The notes under the pieces are model-generated. The model did no database searches and was not told where the DNA came from. It saw only the letters and a list, made by a program, of their open reading frames with translations. A DNA stretch of 64,000 bases from Onthophagus taurus. Taxonomy: Eukaryota; Arthropoda; Insecta; Coleoptera; Scarabaeidae. Numbering within the stretch: position 1 is the first letter of the stretch; the number at the start of each line of letters is the position of its first letter. The translations under genes and the position numbers were made by a program. The stretch is taken from contig NC_091970.1 in NCBI RefSeq assembly GCF_036711975.1, forward strand, positions 999,501 through 1,063,500, in the 5' to 3' direction. Of this stretch, positions 1-13,900 are shown in pieces.

Positions 1-3000
1 AAAAAGCAAGTTAATTTTATTTCATCATTATCATTCGAAGAATGCTAAGAGTTTTTACACTAAATAGAAGATCTATTGGTGTTTATCTAGTGTTCTATGG
101 GTAGAATCTATCCTTTCCTTAATAGTATGTGGTCTTCTGCCAATAGCTTGTAATCATTTAGTAGTATCGACTCTTTTATAAGCAGTGTCTAGTCTCCATT
201 AGTACTATCTAGTCTTCTGCCAACAATATCTAATCTTCTACAAATTGCAGATAGTCTCTTTCCAGCAGTATTTAGTCTTGCCAACAGTATCTAGCGTTTT
301 GCCAGCAGCATCTACTCTTCTAAGACCAAGTCTTCTATGTATAATCTCAATTACAGTATTTAGTCTTCAACAAATAGTACCTAATGTTCCATAAGCAGTA
401 TCTACTCTTCTACAGGTAGTATCTAGTCTTCTACAAACAGTATCTATAAAGGCAATCAAAGATTTTCAAGAATCCTACCTTCTATTAGCAATATATAACC
501 TTTTATAAGCTATGTATAGTCTCCATTAGCAGTATCTAGTCTTTTACAAGTAACATTTAGTTCTCTACAAGTAGTATATGGTATTTTTTCAGCAGTATCT
601 TGTCTTCTTAGACCAAATCTTCTATAAGACCTATCAAAACTTCCATTAGCACAGTTCTGTCTTCTTTTGGCAATATATAATCCTTTTTTTTAGTAATGTC
701 TAGTCCTGTGGCAGCTGTATCAGATACTCTAGAGAATATCTAGTCTTTTACCAGCAGTATCTAGCCTTCTTAGAGCGGTATCTACTCTTCTGTCAACAGT
801 ATATAGTTTTCTGTTAGCAGTATCTGGTCTTCTAAGAGCGTGCAAGCAGTATCTAGTCTTTTACTAGTAGTATCTAGTTTTCAACAAGTAATATCTGGCC
901 TTTTTCCAGCAGTATCACGTCTTCTTAGAGCAAATCTTCTATAAGACCTATCAAAACTGCCATTAGCACAGTTCTGTATTCTTTTAGCAATATATAATCC
1001 TTTTTTAGCAATGTCTTGTCCCGTGGCAGCCGTATCAAGTACTCTAGGGAATATCTAGTCTTTCGCAAGTACTATTTAGTCTTTTACCAGCAGTATCTAG
1101 CCTTCTTAGAGCGGTATCTACTCTTCTGTCAACAGTATATAGTTTTCTGTTAGCAGTATCTGGTCTTCTAAGAGCGTGTAAGCAGTATCTAGTCTTTTAC
1201 CAGTAGTATCTAGTTCTCTACAAGTAGTATCTGGTCTTTTTCCAGCAGTATCACGTCTTCTTAGAGCAAATCTTCTATAAGACCTATCAAAACTTCCATT
1301 AGCACAGTTCTGTATTCTTTTGGCAATATATAATCCTTTTTTAGCAATGTCTAGTCCTGTGGGAGCCGTATCAAGTACTCTAGGGAATATCTACTCTTTC
1401 GCAGACACTATTTAGTCTTTTACCAGCAGTGTCTAGTCTAATTTAGCAGTATATAAAGTCGTCTTCTTAAGAGCGATCTATGAGTGATCTATAAGAGCGA
1501 TCCATATTTCTATTAGTAGAATCTTGTACATTATATAGTCTTGTTTTATCAGTATCTAGTCCTTTAATGGCAGTATCACGTTCTCTGACAGCAGATGTAA
1601 TGTTCTGCCAGCAGTATCTAGCCTTCTGCCAGAAGTATCTAACCTTTTTAGAGTAGTATCTAGTCCTCTTAGAGCAGTATCTACTCTTCTGCCAATAGTA
1701 TCTAGTTTTCTGTTAGAAATATCTTGTCTACTACCAATAACATCTAGTCTTGTAAGTGTGATAACTTGTCCTTTTTGGAATTTTCACATTAGTTTATTAT
1801 TTAATAATGGTTTAATAAAATCATAAATAAAGCAAGATAAAATAACACTAAAAAGCAATATTATTTCGTTTTCAGTTTTTTTATTACATATTACAGTGGT
1901 TCACTCTGCGTGCTCATCAAATAAGAGTTCAGCAGAGTTCATTGTTTGTTACTTAAATGCTATTTCTAATTAATTATATTTATGGACTATACAAGACCAT
2001 GTAAGCAGTATTTAGTCTTTAATAAGGAGAATATAGTTTTTTCTACCAGAATCTAGACTTCAATAATTACGTGCTAATTCCATTAGCAAATTTTGTCTTC
2101 TACCAGCAATATTTATTTTTTTACATGCAGTGTCTTATCTAGCTTATCGCCAGCTATATCTAGTCTTCTATTAAGAGTTTATAGTCTTCTGGGAGCAGTA
2201 TGTAGTCTTTTTTACAGCATTATCTAATCTTTTTAAAGCAAGTCTTCTATAAGGGTGTTTAAAACTTCCATTAAAAGAAGGTTGTCTTCTGTTAGCAATA
2301 TCTAGTATTGTTTTACCAGTGTCTGGTCCTTTGGCGGCAGTGTCAAGTTCTCTAAAAGCATTATCTAGTCTTCTGCTAGCAGTATCTAACCTTCTACCAG
2401 CTGTATCTAGTCTTCTAAGAGCAGTAATTATCAAATGTTTTAATTATTAGTCTTCTATTAACATTGTTGAGTGTTCTAAAAACAGTATATAGTTATCTAT
2501 AAACAGTATTTAGTCTTTTTCTAGCACTATCCTATCTTCCTAAAGCAAGGCATCTATAAGAGCGACCAAAACTTCTATTAGTAAAATCTTGTTATTATCT
2601 AGTCTTCTTTTACCAGTGTCTAGTTCTTAGGCGGCAGTATCTAGTATTCTGAGAGCAGTATCTAGTGTTCTGAAAGCAGTATTTAGTCTTCTTAGAGCAA
2701 GTCTTCTATAAAGTTAGCAATATCTTGTCTTGTTTTAGCAGTATCCAGTTCTTTAGTGACAGTATCTAGCCTTCTTAGAACAGTATCTACTCTTCTGTTA
2801 GAATTTAACCTATTTAGAGTAGTATCTAGTCCTCTTAGAGTAGTAGTTACTCTTGTGTCAGCAGTATCTTATTTTCTGTTAGCATTATTTAGTCTTTTAT
2901 AAGGAGAATCTTGTCTTCTGAAAGCAGTATCCAGTTTTATACCAGCAATATCTCGTCTTCAAAGAGCATGTAAGCAGTATCTAATTTTCAACTAGCAGTA

Positions 3001-3060
3001 TCTATTCTTTTACATGCGGTGTCTTATCTAGCCTTCTGCCAGCTATATCTAGACTTCTGA
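1..3060. repeat. Degenerate ~18-22 bp minisatellite
   Basis: The whole stretch is built from variants of a short unit such as AGCAGTATCTAGTCTTCT, diverged but recognisable throughout. A larger block containing AAGACCTATCAAAACTTCC recurs near 627, 950 and 1279, giving a higher-order period of about 320-330 bp. It lies downstream of the mutarotase exon on the minus strand, so it is probably inside that gene's first intron and also inside an intron of the receptor gene. No convincing coding exon is visible on either strand. Confidence 0.9.
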
Positions 3061-3405
3061 TACTTGGGATACCAACTTTATTGATGACACTTTGATGATA
3101 GACAAATTTATCATTATTGAAAGAAAGTGTAATGAAAGAATAATCATTGGTGTTACTAAAATCTAACTAAACCAAGAAATTATTAGCAACTATGTAAGAA
3201 ACACCATATCTAGCAGTTGAAAAATCTGCAAATGTAATTATGTAAGATATGACATTTAAAAATCGTTGCCAACTTCACACCATTAACCAAAAGTTAGGTT
3301 ATAAATTAATTTAAACGTCAAATTAATACGGACTTGTCATAAAATTTAAGACACTCATGTTATAAAATCGTTTAAGTCTAATTTTAAAGATAAAAAATTA
3401 TTTAC
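3061..3405. other. Unique intronic sequence
   Basis: Start of mutarotase intron 1, read on the minus strand from the donor at 3405-3404. It is AT-rich and I see no further exon in it. Confidence 0.5.
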
Positions 3406-3850
3406 CTTCATTTGAAGATACCCAATACTGTTTTCCATCAATAACAAAAGTACTATTTTCAATATAACTCGTCACTCTTCCCAACGTTGCACCAAACGGA
3501 TACGTATCATAATAAACATAACCAGCCAAATCTTTATACCCCAAAGCGATATCATCAACAACTCCCTTTTTATTCGGCATTTTAATGCTTCTTATTCTTG
3601 CCCCGTAAGTAATCACTTCCACTTCGATTTTGTTATGATTACTCCAAGTGTATCGAAAAACTTTTTCCCGGCATCCTTTCGCATTTTGAATCATTCCAAA
3701 AACATCCTCAGTTAGTGTAATATTTTTGTTATCAACATAAATTTTTGATTGAGAACCATTTTTAGGTTTATCGACTTTTTTAGGGATTTCAGGAGGATCC
3801 ACTTTACTTGGGTCGGGTTTTACATCATCTTTAACATCTTGTTTAGACAT
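3406..3850 (-). CDS. Galactose mutarotase (aldose 1-epimerase), first coding exon, partial
   Basis: The exon starts at ATG 3850 and ends at 3406, where TGAAG is followed by a GTAAAT donor. After about 60 charged Lys/Asp/Pro-rich residues the translation enters a mutarotase N-terminal fold: the segment VITYGARIRSIKMPNKKG, then DDIALGYKDLAGY, then FGATLGRVTSYI and a FVIDGKQYWVSSNEG strand, in the order expected for aldose 1-epimerases that interconvert alpha and beta hexose anomers. The catalytic His and Glu would lie in later exons, which are not in the window and must be left of base 1. The ATG is only about 120 bases from an exon acceptor of the plus-strand receptor gene, so the two genes are interleaved. 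The charged N-terminal leader is unusual for this family, which is normally cytosolic. Confidence 0.8.
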
Positions 3851-3968
3851 TTTTTTTTATTTTTGAGTTCAAATACTATTAATTTTGATTAATTTTTTCC
3901 AAAAATTGATTTTACGTAATTAATTAATTAGTGTCATTTATTTTATGTCAATATTCTTTTATTCTCAG

Positions 3969-4928
3969 GTAATCGAAGAAGAAATCGAGCAATCCTTAAC
4001 ATACAACGTCACGGAATGTTGCATCGAAGCAGATTTAAGCGACCACTGCCTCCCAATATGTTCTTACAACGCGAATATGACCGATATTAAAACTCTCGCT
4101 GGAGTTTGTGCGTCGGAATTCCATAAAATCGTGCGATGTGGAGCTGGTGGAAGAAATCATGGTTCTTGTTGTTCCCGGCGTGGGGTTCCCCCAGCTTGCG
4201 TTTCGTTATGCTCGGGAGTTATCGTGGATTCTTTGTTGTTAACAGCAACTACGTGTATGCCGTACATCGGAAATATAGCTTTGTGTTTTGAGGAAGGTAC
4301 CGGGAAATTACCTGGACCAGTTTCTGATTTACACGCGGATGTTTTAGAAGATAACTCGGTTGTGTTAGAGTGGGAACCCCCGACGGATGGAAGTCAAGTT
4401 ATCGATTATGAGATTCATTACCAAAAAGTTGATAACATGTCGATACATGAAACTTTATTAAAACTAGATCATCAATTAAACGTTACAGAAACTTCAATTA
4501 TCTTAAAAGACTTAGAAATTGATGGGTTGTATCATATGTTTGTGGTTTCGCGGAACAAATTTGGAACATCTCTTCCGTCTTCTATGTTAATGATTAAAGT
4601 TAGAAGAAATGTGCAAGTTAATGGGGTTACTTCCCCACCTCATTCTTTAGCCGTTGCGAGTCATAGTGCAACTTGGGTCACCATTTCTTGGCAACCCCCT
4701 GAATTTAGCCACCCATCAGAACGAATCATTTACAATTTATTTTATAAATCATCATCAGAGGAAGCTTTTAATATCACAAACACAACAGTTACAACTCACA
4801 TGATCGATGGATTATCCCCAAACACTCAATATATTGTTTATGTTAAAGCCATTTCGAAAAAAGGGGCGAGCTTACCATCGGAAACTTTAATCGCTTGGAC
4901 CGATCCCGCTTATCCAGCGTTTGTCGAA
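3969..4928 (+). CDS. Receptor exon: DB module plus two FN3 domains
   Basis: Acceptor TATTCTCAG ends at 3968 and donor GTAATT begins at 4929; 320 codons, phase 0 at both ends. The DB module starts at the CysCys pair at nt 4017 and has 12 cysteines, including a second CysCys pair. The first FN3 starts at LPGPVSDLHADV and the second at PPHSLAVASHSATWVTISW. An upstream in-frame ATG at 3945 lies in the intron side of the acceptor and is not taken as the start. Confidence 0.85.
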
Positions 4929-7900
4929 GTAATTTTAACACATTTTACTAATTTTAGTTTTGATTTGTTGCTGTTTTAGCCTCCAACTGTTCATCCAATT
5001 AATTTAGTCATCGAAGGAAGTAGTATGACCATTCTTTGTATTGCTATGGGGACTCCTATGCCGACAATTTCATTGTATATCACCGGGCGATTGGTTCGAC
5101 AAGAAACAACTCGTCATATGGTGACTGTTGTTCATAATGTTACAAGAGATATGGATGAAATTTCTTGTTATGCCGATAATGGGTATGGTACACCGATGCA
5201 AGCTTCAAAAAAGATTACAATTAGTCGTAAGTAAACACTTTATCGATAAACAATCAAATTTTGAAATTATGTCAAAATGACATTTCATTTTCATTCAAGT
5301 TTATGAACGCACCCATTGGTGACGTTCAACAAACGTCAAATTTCTCCCAATTTTAGCAAACGCCTATGATTCATTATTAATTTATTAATATTCTTAATTA
5401 ATAGAAATTAAACAATAAATTAATAATTTTTAATAATTAATAATTTTAACAAAAATTAAAAACTTTGACGATTGTTGAACGTGGCCAATGGATACGTTCA
5501 TAAACCGTTAACGTTTGCAAATGGCCGCCATTTCAATAAACGTCAAATTTGTATGATTTCGTTTAGAAAGATATTTTTTTTTAAATATCGTTATATGAAG
5601 TAAAAAATGAGAAAATATCCCATAATGGTATTGAGTTCAATCAAATTTTGACGTTAAAAAATATGTTAACGTCAAATTTTGAAATTAATTATGTCAAAAT
5701 AACGGTTTATGAACGCACCCATTGGTGACGTTCAACAAACGTCAACGTTTGCAAATTTCGTCTAATTTTAGCAAACGCCTATGATTCATTATTAATTTAT
5801 TAATATTCTTAATTAATAGAAATTAAACAATAAATTAATAATTTTTAATAATCAATAATTTTAACGAAAATTAAAAACTTGGACGGTTGTTGAACGTGGC
5901 CAATGGATACGTTCATAAACCGTTAACGTTTGTAAATGGCCGCCATTTCAATAAACGTCAAATTTGTATGATTTCGTTTAGAAAGAGATTTTTTTTTAAA
6001 TATCGTTATTATATGAAGTAAAAAATGAGAAAATACCCCATAATGGTGTTGAGTTAGTTAGAGATTGTAAAAAAGGATGCCACAGACGACGTTGAGGAAA
6101 ACCGAAAACAATATTGGAGGATAACTTAATTAGAAGGAACGAGGTTGAGATGAGGAAAATGATATGATGTTCATGATATCGCAGAAAATCAACGCCGATG
6201 CTTATCAAAATTAAGAAGAATATTGCGAAATATCAAAAACGATGTTGAGAGATATCAGAGACGATTTTAATCGATATTAAGTTGATAAATGAACAATATT
6301 ATGGATGTTATATGCGATGTTGCTGAAGATCAGCGCAGGATCTTAAGAAATATGAGAGATGATGTTTCTAACATTGTTGCTAGATGATGGTGAGATATTA
6401 ATACACCAAGAAATTGCATTGACTCAGGTAGGAGAGAAACCATAATTGATCATATCTGTCTTAATGTTGAGATATATCATAAATGATGCTAAAAGATATC
6501 AAGGGCAATGTTTAATGATATCAAAGACGATATTGTTAGATGATAAGATGTTGGGACAGACAAGATGTTAAGGATGAAACTGTAATTAGTCAAGAAAGCT
6601 TTATGTCAGAAACAAATTGTTGAGGAAGACTCTGTAACGATATTTGGAGATATCAAGAAAGATGTTGATAAATGATACTGATGATGTTAATAGGCTAGGA
6701 TATTATTAAAAGATGTCAATTGATACCAAGGAAGAAAAAAACTGTTAAAGGGCTAAGGCAATATTGCAATATCTATCAATATCTACAATATATAGGGAAA
6801 TAATAGAAGATATGAGATTTATTTTGGAAATTGTTGAGAAAGTGAGATAAAAAGGAAAGAAATGTGTTAGAGGTTATATTGGGAAGAATGTAAAGTGATG
6901 CTAGAGACGATGTGAAAAAATGCCAACCCCAATATTTAACGAAATCAATACCGATATTATCTATAATTGAAATTGTGCAATAATTGAACTGAAAGTCAAT
7001 GGAATCGATATAAATAAAATCGTTTTTATAGCAACTGATGGAGCCAAAAGTAATCTTGGTAAAAACACTCTACCATTTTAGTTTAAAAATTTCCTCGAAG
7101 AAATAGATATCCACTTTGCAAAAATTCTGCTGCTAAAATTCAACTTCATGGCAGATACCACAATGAAACTAAATGAACTAAATCTAAAACTGCAAGGTAC
7201 TTCTTTTTGTTAAAGACAGAGAGTATATAGATAGATTCGCTGAGAGATTCAAGCAATTCAAAACAAACAAAAATACTCTCGCGTTCAAAGTAAATCCTCT
7301 CAACACAAATACAAATGAGATCAATATTGAGCAATTTGGAATTGATTTGAAAATTTGTAGTGGCTCCTTAAAAATTGGGAAGTTTTGTAAATTGTAACTC
7401 TTGGCTCTTCTTGAAACAGAAGATTGAATGGAAGACTAAATACTGCTTAGGAAGACTTATTAATATTTGCAGAAGATTAGATGCTGCTTGGGAAGGCTTC
7501 TTAGTGCTTGCGAAAGACTATTTTATGCTTGCAGAAGATTATATACTACTTAGAAAGACTCCTTACTACTTCGAAAAGCTACATACTGCTTTTAAATACT
7601 CTCTTGCTGCTGGCATAAGACTAAATATTGCTTAGGAAAGCTTCTTAGTGCTTGCAGAAGATCATATACTGCTTAGAAAGACTCTTTACTACTTCCAAAG
7701 AGCTAGATACTGTTTCTAAATATACTTTTACTACTGGAAAAGTTCTAAATACTGCTTAGGAAGACTTGTTAATGCTTGATGCTGCTTGGGAAGGCTACTT
7801 AATGCTTGTAGAAGACAATTTCCTGTTTGCAGAAGATTATATGCTTCTTACAAAGACTCCTTACTACTTTCAAAAGCTACATACTGCTTTTAAATACTCT

Positions 7901-10900
7901 TTTGCTACTGGCAAAAGACTAAATACTGCTTAGGAAAGCTTCTTAGTGCTTGCAGAAGATCATATACTGCTTAGAAAGACTCTTTACTACATCCAAAGAG
8001 CTGGATACTGTTTCTAAATATTCCTTTACTACTGGAAAAGTACTAAATACTGCTTAGGAAGACTTGTTAATGCTTGATGCTGCTTGGAAAGGCTACTTAA
8101 TGCTTGTAGAAGACAATTTCCTGTTTGCAGAAGATTATATGTTGCTTACAAAGACTCCTTACTACTTTCAAAAGCTACATACTGCTTTTAAATACTCTCT
8201 TGCTACTACCAAAATACTAAATACTGCTTAGGAAAGCTTCTTAGTGCTTGCAGAAGATCATATACTGCTTAGAAAGACTCTTTACTACTTCTAAAGAGCT
8301 AGATACTGTTTCTAAATATTCCTTTACTACTGGAAAAGTACTAAATACTGCTTAGGAAGACTTGTTAATGCTTGATGCTGCTTGGGAAGGCTACTTAATG
8401 CTTGTAGAAGACAATTTCCTGTTTGCAGAAGATTATATGCTGCTTACAAAGATTCCTTACTACTTTCAAAAGCTACATACTGCTTTTAAATACTCTCTTG
8501 CTACTGGCAAAAGATTAAATACTGCTTAGGAAAGCTTCTTAGTGCTTGCAGAAGATCATATACTGCTTAGAAAGACTCTTTACTACTTCCAAAGAGCTAG
8601 ATACTGTTTCTAAATATTCCTTTACTACTGGAAAAGTACTAAATACTGCTTAGGAAGACTTCTGAATGCTTGATGCTGCTTGGGAAAGCTACTTAATGCT
8701 TGTAGAAGACAATTTCCTGTTTACAGAAGATTATATGCTGCTTACAAAGACTCGTTACTACTTTCAAAAGCTACATACTGCTTTTAAATACTCTTTTGCT
8801 ACTGGCAAAAGATTAAATACTGCTTAGGAAAGCTTCTTAGTGCTTGCAGAAGATCATATACTGCTTAGAAAGACTCTTTACTACTTCCAAAGAGCTAGAT
8901 ACTGTTTCTAAATATACTTTTACTACTGGAAAAGTTCTAAATACTGCTTAGGAAGACTTGTTAATGCTTGATGCTGCTTGGGAAGGCTACTTAATGCTTG
9001 TAGAAGACAATTTCCTGTTTGCAGAAGATTATATGCTTCTTACAAAGACTCCTTACTACTTTCAAAAGCTACATACTGCTTTTAAATACTCTTTTGCTAC
9101 TGGCAAAAGACTAAATACTGCTTAGGAAAGCTTCTTAGTGCTTGCAGAAGATCATATACTGCTTAGAAAGACTCTTTACTACATCCAAAGAGCTGGATAC
9201 TGTTTCTAAATATTCCTTTACTACTGGAAAAGTACTAAATACTGCTTAGGAAGACTTGTTAATGCTTGATGCTGCTTGGAAAGGCTACTTAATGCTTGTA
9301 GAAGACAATTTCCTGTTTGCAGAAGATTATATGTTGCTTACAAAGACTCCTTACTACTTTCAAAAGCTACATACTGCTTTTAAATACTCTCTTGCTACTA
9401 CCAAAATACTAAATACTGCTTAGGAAAGCTTCTTAGTGCTTGCAGAAGATCATATACTGCTTAGAAAGACTCTTTACTACTTCTAAAGAGCTAGATACTG
9501 TTTCTAAATATTCCTTTACTACTGGAAAAGTACTAAATACTGCTTAGGAAGACTTGTTAATGCTTGATGCTGCTTGGGAAGGCTACTTAATGCTTGTAGA
9601 AGACAATTTCCTGTTTGCAGAAGATTATATGCTGCTTACAAAGATTCCTTACTACTTTCAAAAGCTACATACTGCTTTTAAATACTCTCTTGCTACTGGC
9701 AAAAGATTAAATACTGCTTAGGAAAGCTTCTTAGTGCTTGCAGAAGATCATATACTGCTTAGAAAGACTCTTTACTACTTCCAAAGAGCTAGATACTGTT
9801 TCTAAATATTCCTTTACTACTGGAAAAGTACTAAATACTGCTTAGGAAGACTTCTGAATGCTTGATGCTGCTTGGGAAAGCTACTTAATGCTTGTAGAAG
9901 ACAATTTCCTGTTTACAGAAGATTATATGCTGCTTACAAAGACTCGTTACTACTTTCAAAAGCTACATACTGCTTTTAAATACTCTTTTGCTACTGGCAA
10001 AAGATTAAATACTGCTTAGGAAAGCTTCTTAGTGCTTGCAGAAGATCATATACTGCTTAGAAAGACTCTTTACTACTTCCAAAGAGCTAGATACTGTTTC
10101 TAAATATACTTTTACTACTGGAAAAGTTCTAAATACTGCTTAGGAAGACTTGTTAATGCTTGATGCTGCTTGGGAAGGCTACTTAATGCTTGTAGAAGAC
10201 AATTTCCTGTTTGCAGAAGATTATATGCTTCTTACAAAGACTCCTTACTACTTTCAAAAGCTACATACTGCTTTTAAATACTCTTTTGCTACTGGCAAAA
10301 GACTAAATACTGCTTAGGAAAGCTTCTTAGTGCTTGCAGAAGATCATATACTGCTTAGAAAGACTCTTTACTACATCCAAAGAGCTGGATACTGTTTCTA
10401 AATATTCCTTTACTACTGGAAAAGTACTAAATACTGCTTAGGAAGACTTGTTAATGCTTGATGCTGCTTGGAAAGGCTACTTAATGCTTGTAGAAGACAA
10501 TTTCCTGTTTGCAGAAGATTATATGTTGCTTACAAAGACTCCTTACTACTTTCAAAAGCTACATACTGCTTTTAAATACTCTCTTGCTACTACCAAAATA
10601 CTAAATACTGCTTAGGAAAGCTTCTTAGTGCTTGCAGAAGATCATATACTGCTTAGAAAGACTCTTTACTACTTCCAAAGAGCTAGATACTGTTTCTAAA
10701 TATTCCTTTACTACTGGAAAAGTACTAAATACTGCTTAGGAAGACTTGTTAATGCTTGATGCTGCTTGGGAAGGCTACTTAATGCTTGTAGAAGACAATT
10801 TCCTGTTTGCAGAAGATTATATGCTGCTTACAAAGATTCCTTACTACTTTCAAAAGCTACATACTGCTTTTAAATACTCTCTTGCTACTGGCAAAAGATT

Positions 10901-13900
10901 AAATACTGCTTAGGAAAGCTTCTTAGTGCTTGCAGAAGATCATATACTGCTTAGAAAGACTCTTTACTACTTCCAAAGAGCTAGATACTGTTTCTAAATA
11001 TTCCTTTACTACTGGAAAAGTACTAAATACTGCTTAGGAAGACTTCTGAATGCTTGATGCTGCTTGGGAAAGCTACTTAATGCTTGTAGAAGACAATTTC
11101 CTGTTTACAGAAGATTATATGCTGCTTACAAAGACTCGTTACTACTTTCAAAAGCTACATACTGCTTTTAAATACTCTTTTGCTACTGGCAAAAGATTAA
11201 ATACTGCTTAGGAAAGCTTCTTAGTGCTTGCAGAAGATCATATACTGCTTAGAAAGACTCTTTACTACTTCCAAAGAGCTAGATACTGTTTCTAAATATA
11301 CTTTTACTACTGGAAAAGTTCTAAATACTGCTTAGGAAGACTTGTTAATGCTTGATGCTGCTTGGGAAGGCTACTTAATGCTTGTAGAAGACAATTTCCT
11401 GTTTGCAGAAGATTATATGCTGCTTACAAAGACTCCTTACTACTTTCAAAAGCTACATACTGCTTTTAAATACTCTCTTGCTACTGGCAAAAGATTAAAT
11501 ACTGCTTAGGAAAGCTTCTTAGTGCTTGCAGAAGATCATATACTGCTTAGAAAGACTCTTTACTACTTCCAAAGAGCTAGATACTGTCTCTAAATATACT
11601 TTTACTACTGGAAAAGTTCTAAATATTGCTTAGGAAGACTTGTTAATGCTTGATGCTGCTTGGGAAGGCTACTTAATGCTTGTAGAAGACAATTTCCTGT
11701 TTGCAGAAGATTATATGCTGCTTACAAAGACTCCTTACTACTTCCAAAAGCTACATACTGCTTTTAAATACTCTCTTGCTACTACCAAAAGACTAAATAC
11801 TGCTTAGGAAAGCTTCTTAGTGCTTGCAGAAGATCATATACTGCTTAGAAAGACTCTTTACTACTTCCAAAGAGCTAGATACTGTCTCTAAATATACTTT
11901 TACTACTGGAAAAGTTCTAAATATTGCTTGGGAAGACTTGTTAATGCTTGATGCTGCTTGGGAAGGCTACTTAATGCTTGTAGAAGACAATTTCCTGTTT
12001 GCAGAAGATTATATGCTGCTTACAAAGACTCCTTACTACTTCCAAAAGCTACATACTGCTTTTAAATACTCTCTTGCTACTGACAAAAGACTAAATACTG
12101 CTTAGGAAAGCTTCTTAATACTTGCAGAAGATTATATACTGCTTAGAACGACTCCTTACTACTTCCAAAGAGCTAGATACTGTTTCTAAATATACTTTTA
12201 CTACTGGAAAAGTTCTAAATACTGCTTAGGAAGACTTGTTAATGCTTGATGCTGCTTGGGAAGGCTACTTAATGCTTGTAGAAGACAATTTCCTGTTTGC
12301 AGAAGATTATATGCTGCTTACAAAGACTCCTTACTACTTCCAAAAGCTACATATTGCTTTTAAATACTCTCTTGCTACTGACAAAAGATTAAATACTGCT
12401 TAGGAAAGCTTCTTAATACTTGCAGAAGATTATATACTGCTTAGAACGACTCCTTACTACTTCCAAAGAGCTAGATACTATTTCTAAATATACTTTTACT
12501 ACTGGAAAAGTTCTAAATACTGCTTAGGAAAACTTGTTAATGCTTGATGCTGCTTGGGAAGGCTACTTAATGCTTGTAGAAGACAATTTCCTGTTTACAG
12601 AAGATTATATGCTGCTTACAAAGACTCCTTACTACTTTCAAAAGCTACATACTGCTTTTAAATACTCTCTTGCTACTACCAAAAGACTAAATACTGCTTA
12701 GGAAAGCTTCTTAGTGCTTGCAGAAGATCATATACTGCTTAGAAAGACTCTTTACTACTTCCAAAGAGCTAGATACTGTTTCTAAATATTCCTTTACTAC
12801 TGGAAAAGTACTAAATACTGCTTAGGAAGACTTCTGAATGCTTGATGCTGCTTGGGAAGGCCACTTAATGCTTGTAGAAGACAATTTCCTGTTTGCAGAA
12901 GATTATATGCTGCTTACAAAGACTCCTTACTACTTTCAAAAGCTACATACTGCTTTTAAATACTCTCTTGCTACTGGCAAAAGACTAAATACTGCTTAGG
13001 AAAGCTTCTTAGTGCTTGCAGAAGATCATATACTGCTTAGAAAGACTCTTTACTACTTCCAAAGAGCTAGATACTGTTTCTAAATATTCCTTTACTACTG
13101 GAAAAGTACTAAATACTGCTTAGGAAGACTTCTGAATGCTTGATGCTGCTTGGGAAGGCTACTTAATGCTTGTAGAAGACAATTTCCTGCTTGCAGAAGA
13201 TTATATATTACTTAAAAAGACTTCTTACTACTTCCAAAAGCTACATACTGCTTATAAATACTCTCTTGCTACTACCAAAAGACTAAATACTGCTTAGGAA
13301 AGCTTCTTAGTGCTTGCAGAAGATCATATACTGCTTAGAAAGACTCTTTACTACTTCCAAAGAGCTAGATACTGTTTCTAAATATTCCTTTACTACTGGA
13401 AAAGTACTAAATACTGCTTAGGAAGACTTCTGGATGCTTGATGCTGCTTGGGAAGGCTACTTAATGCTTGTAGAAGACAATTTCCTGTTTGCAGAAGATT
13501 ATATGCTGATTACAAAGACTCCTTACTACTTCCAAAAGCTACATACTGCTTTTAAATACTCTTTTGCTACTGGCAAAAGACTATATACTGCTTAGGAAAG
13601 CTTCTTGGTGCTTGTAAATGACAATTTCCTGTTTGCAGAAGATTATATACTGCTTAGAACGACTCCTTATTACTTCCAAAGAGCTAGATACTGTTTCTAA
13701 ATATACTTTTACTACTGGAAAAGTTCTAAATACTGCTTAGGAAGACTTGTTAATGCTTGATGCTGCTTGGGAAGGCTACTTAATGCTTGTAGAAGACAAT
13801 TTCCTGTTTGCAGAAGATTATATGCTGCTTACAAAGACTCCTTACTACTTCCAAAAGCTACATACTGCTTTTAAATACTCTTTTGCTACTGGCAAAAGAC

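Noticed and set aside
2171..2434. 87-codon minus-strand frame in the minisatellite
   Set aside because: The product is a string of RRLDTA repeats mirroring the 18 bp unit; neighbouring stretches of the same repeat are not open.
11824..12105. 93-codon plus-strand frame, and a similar one at 7375-7635
   Set aside because: Both lie inside or at the edge of the 298 bp array and are interrupted in most other units; repeat-encoded by chance.
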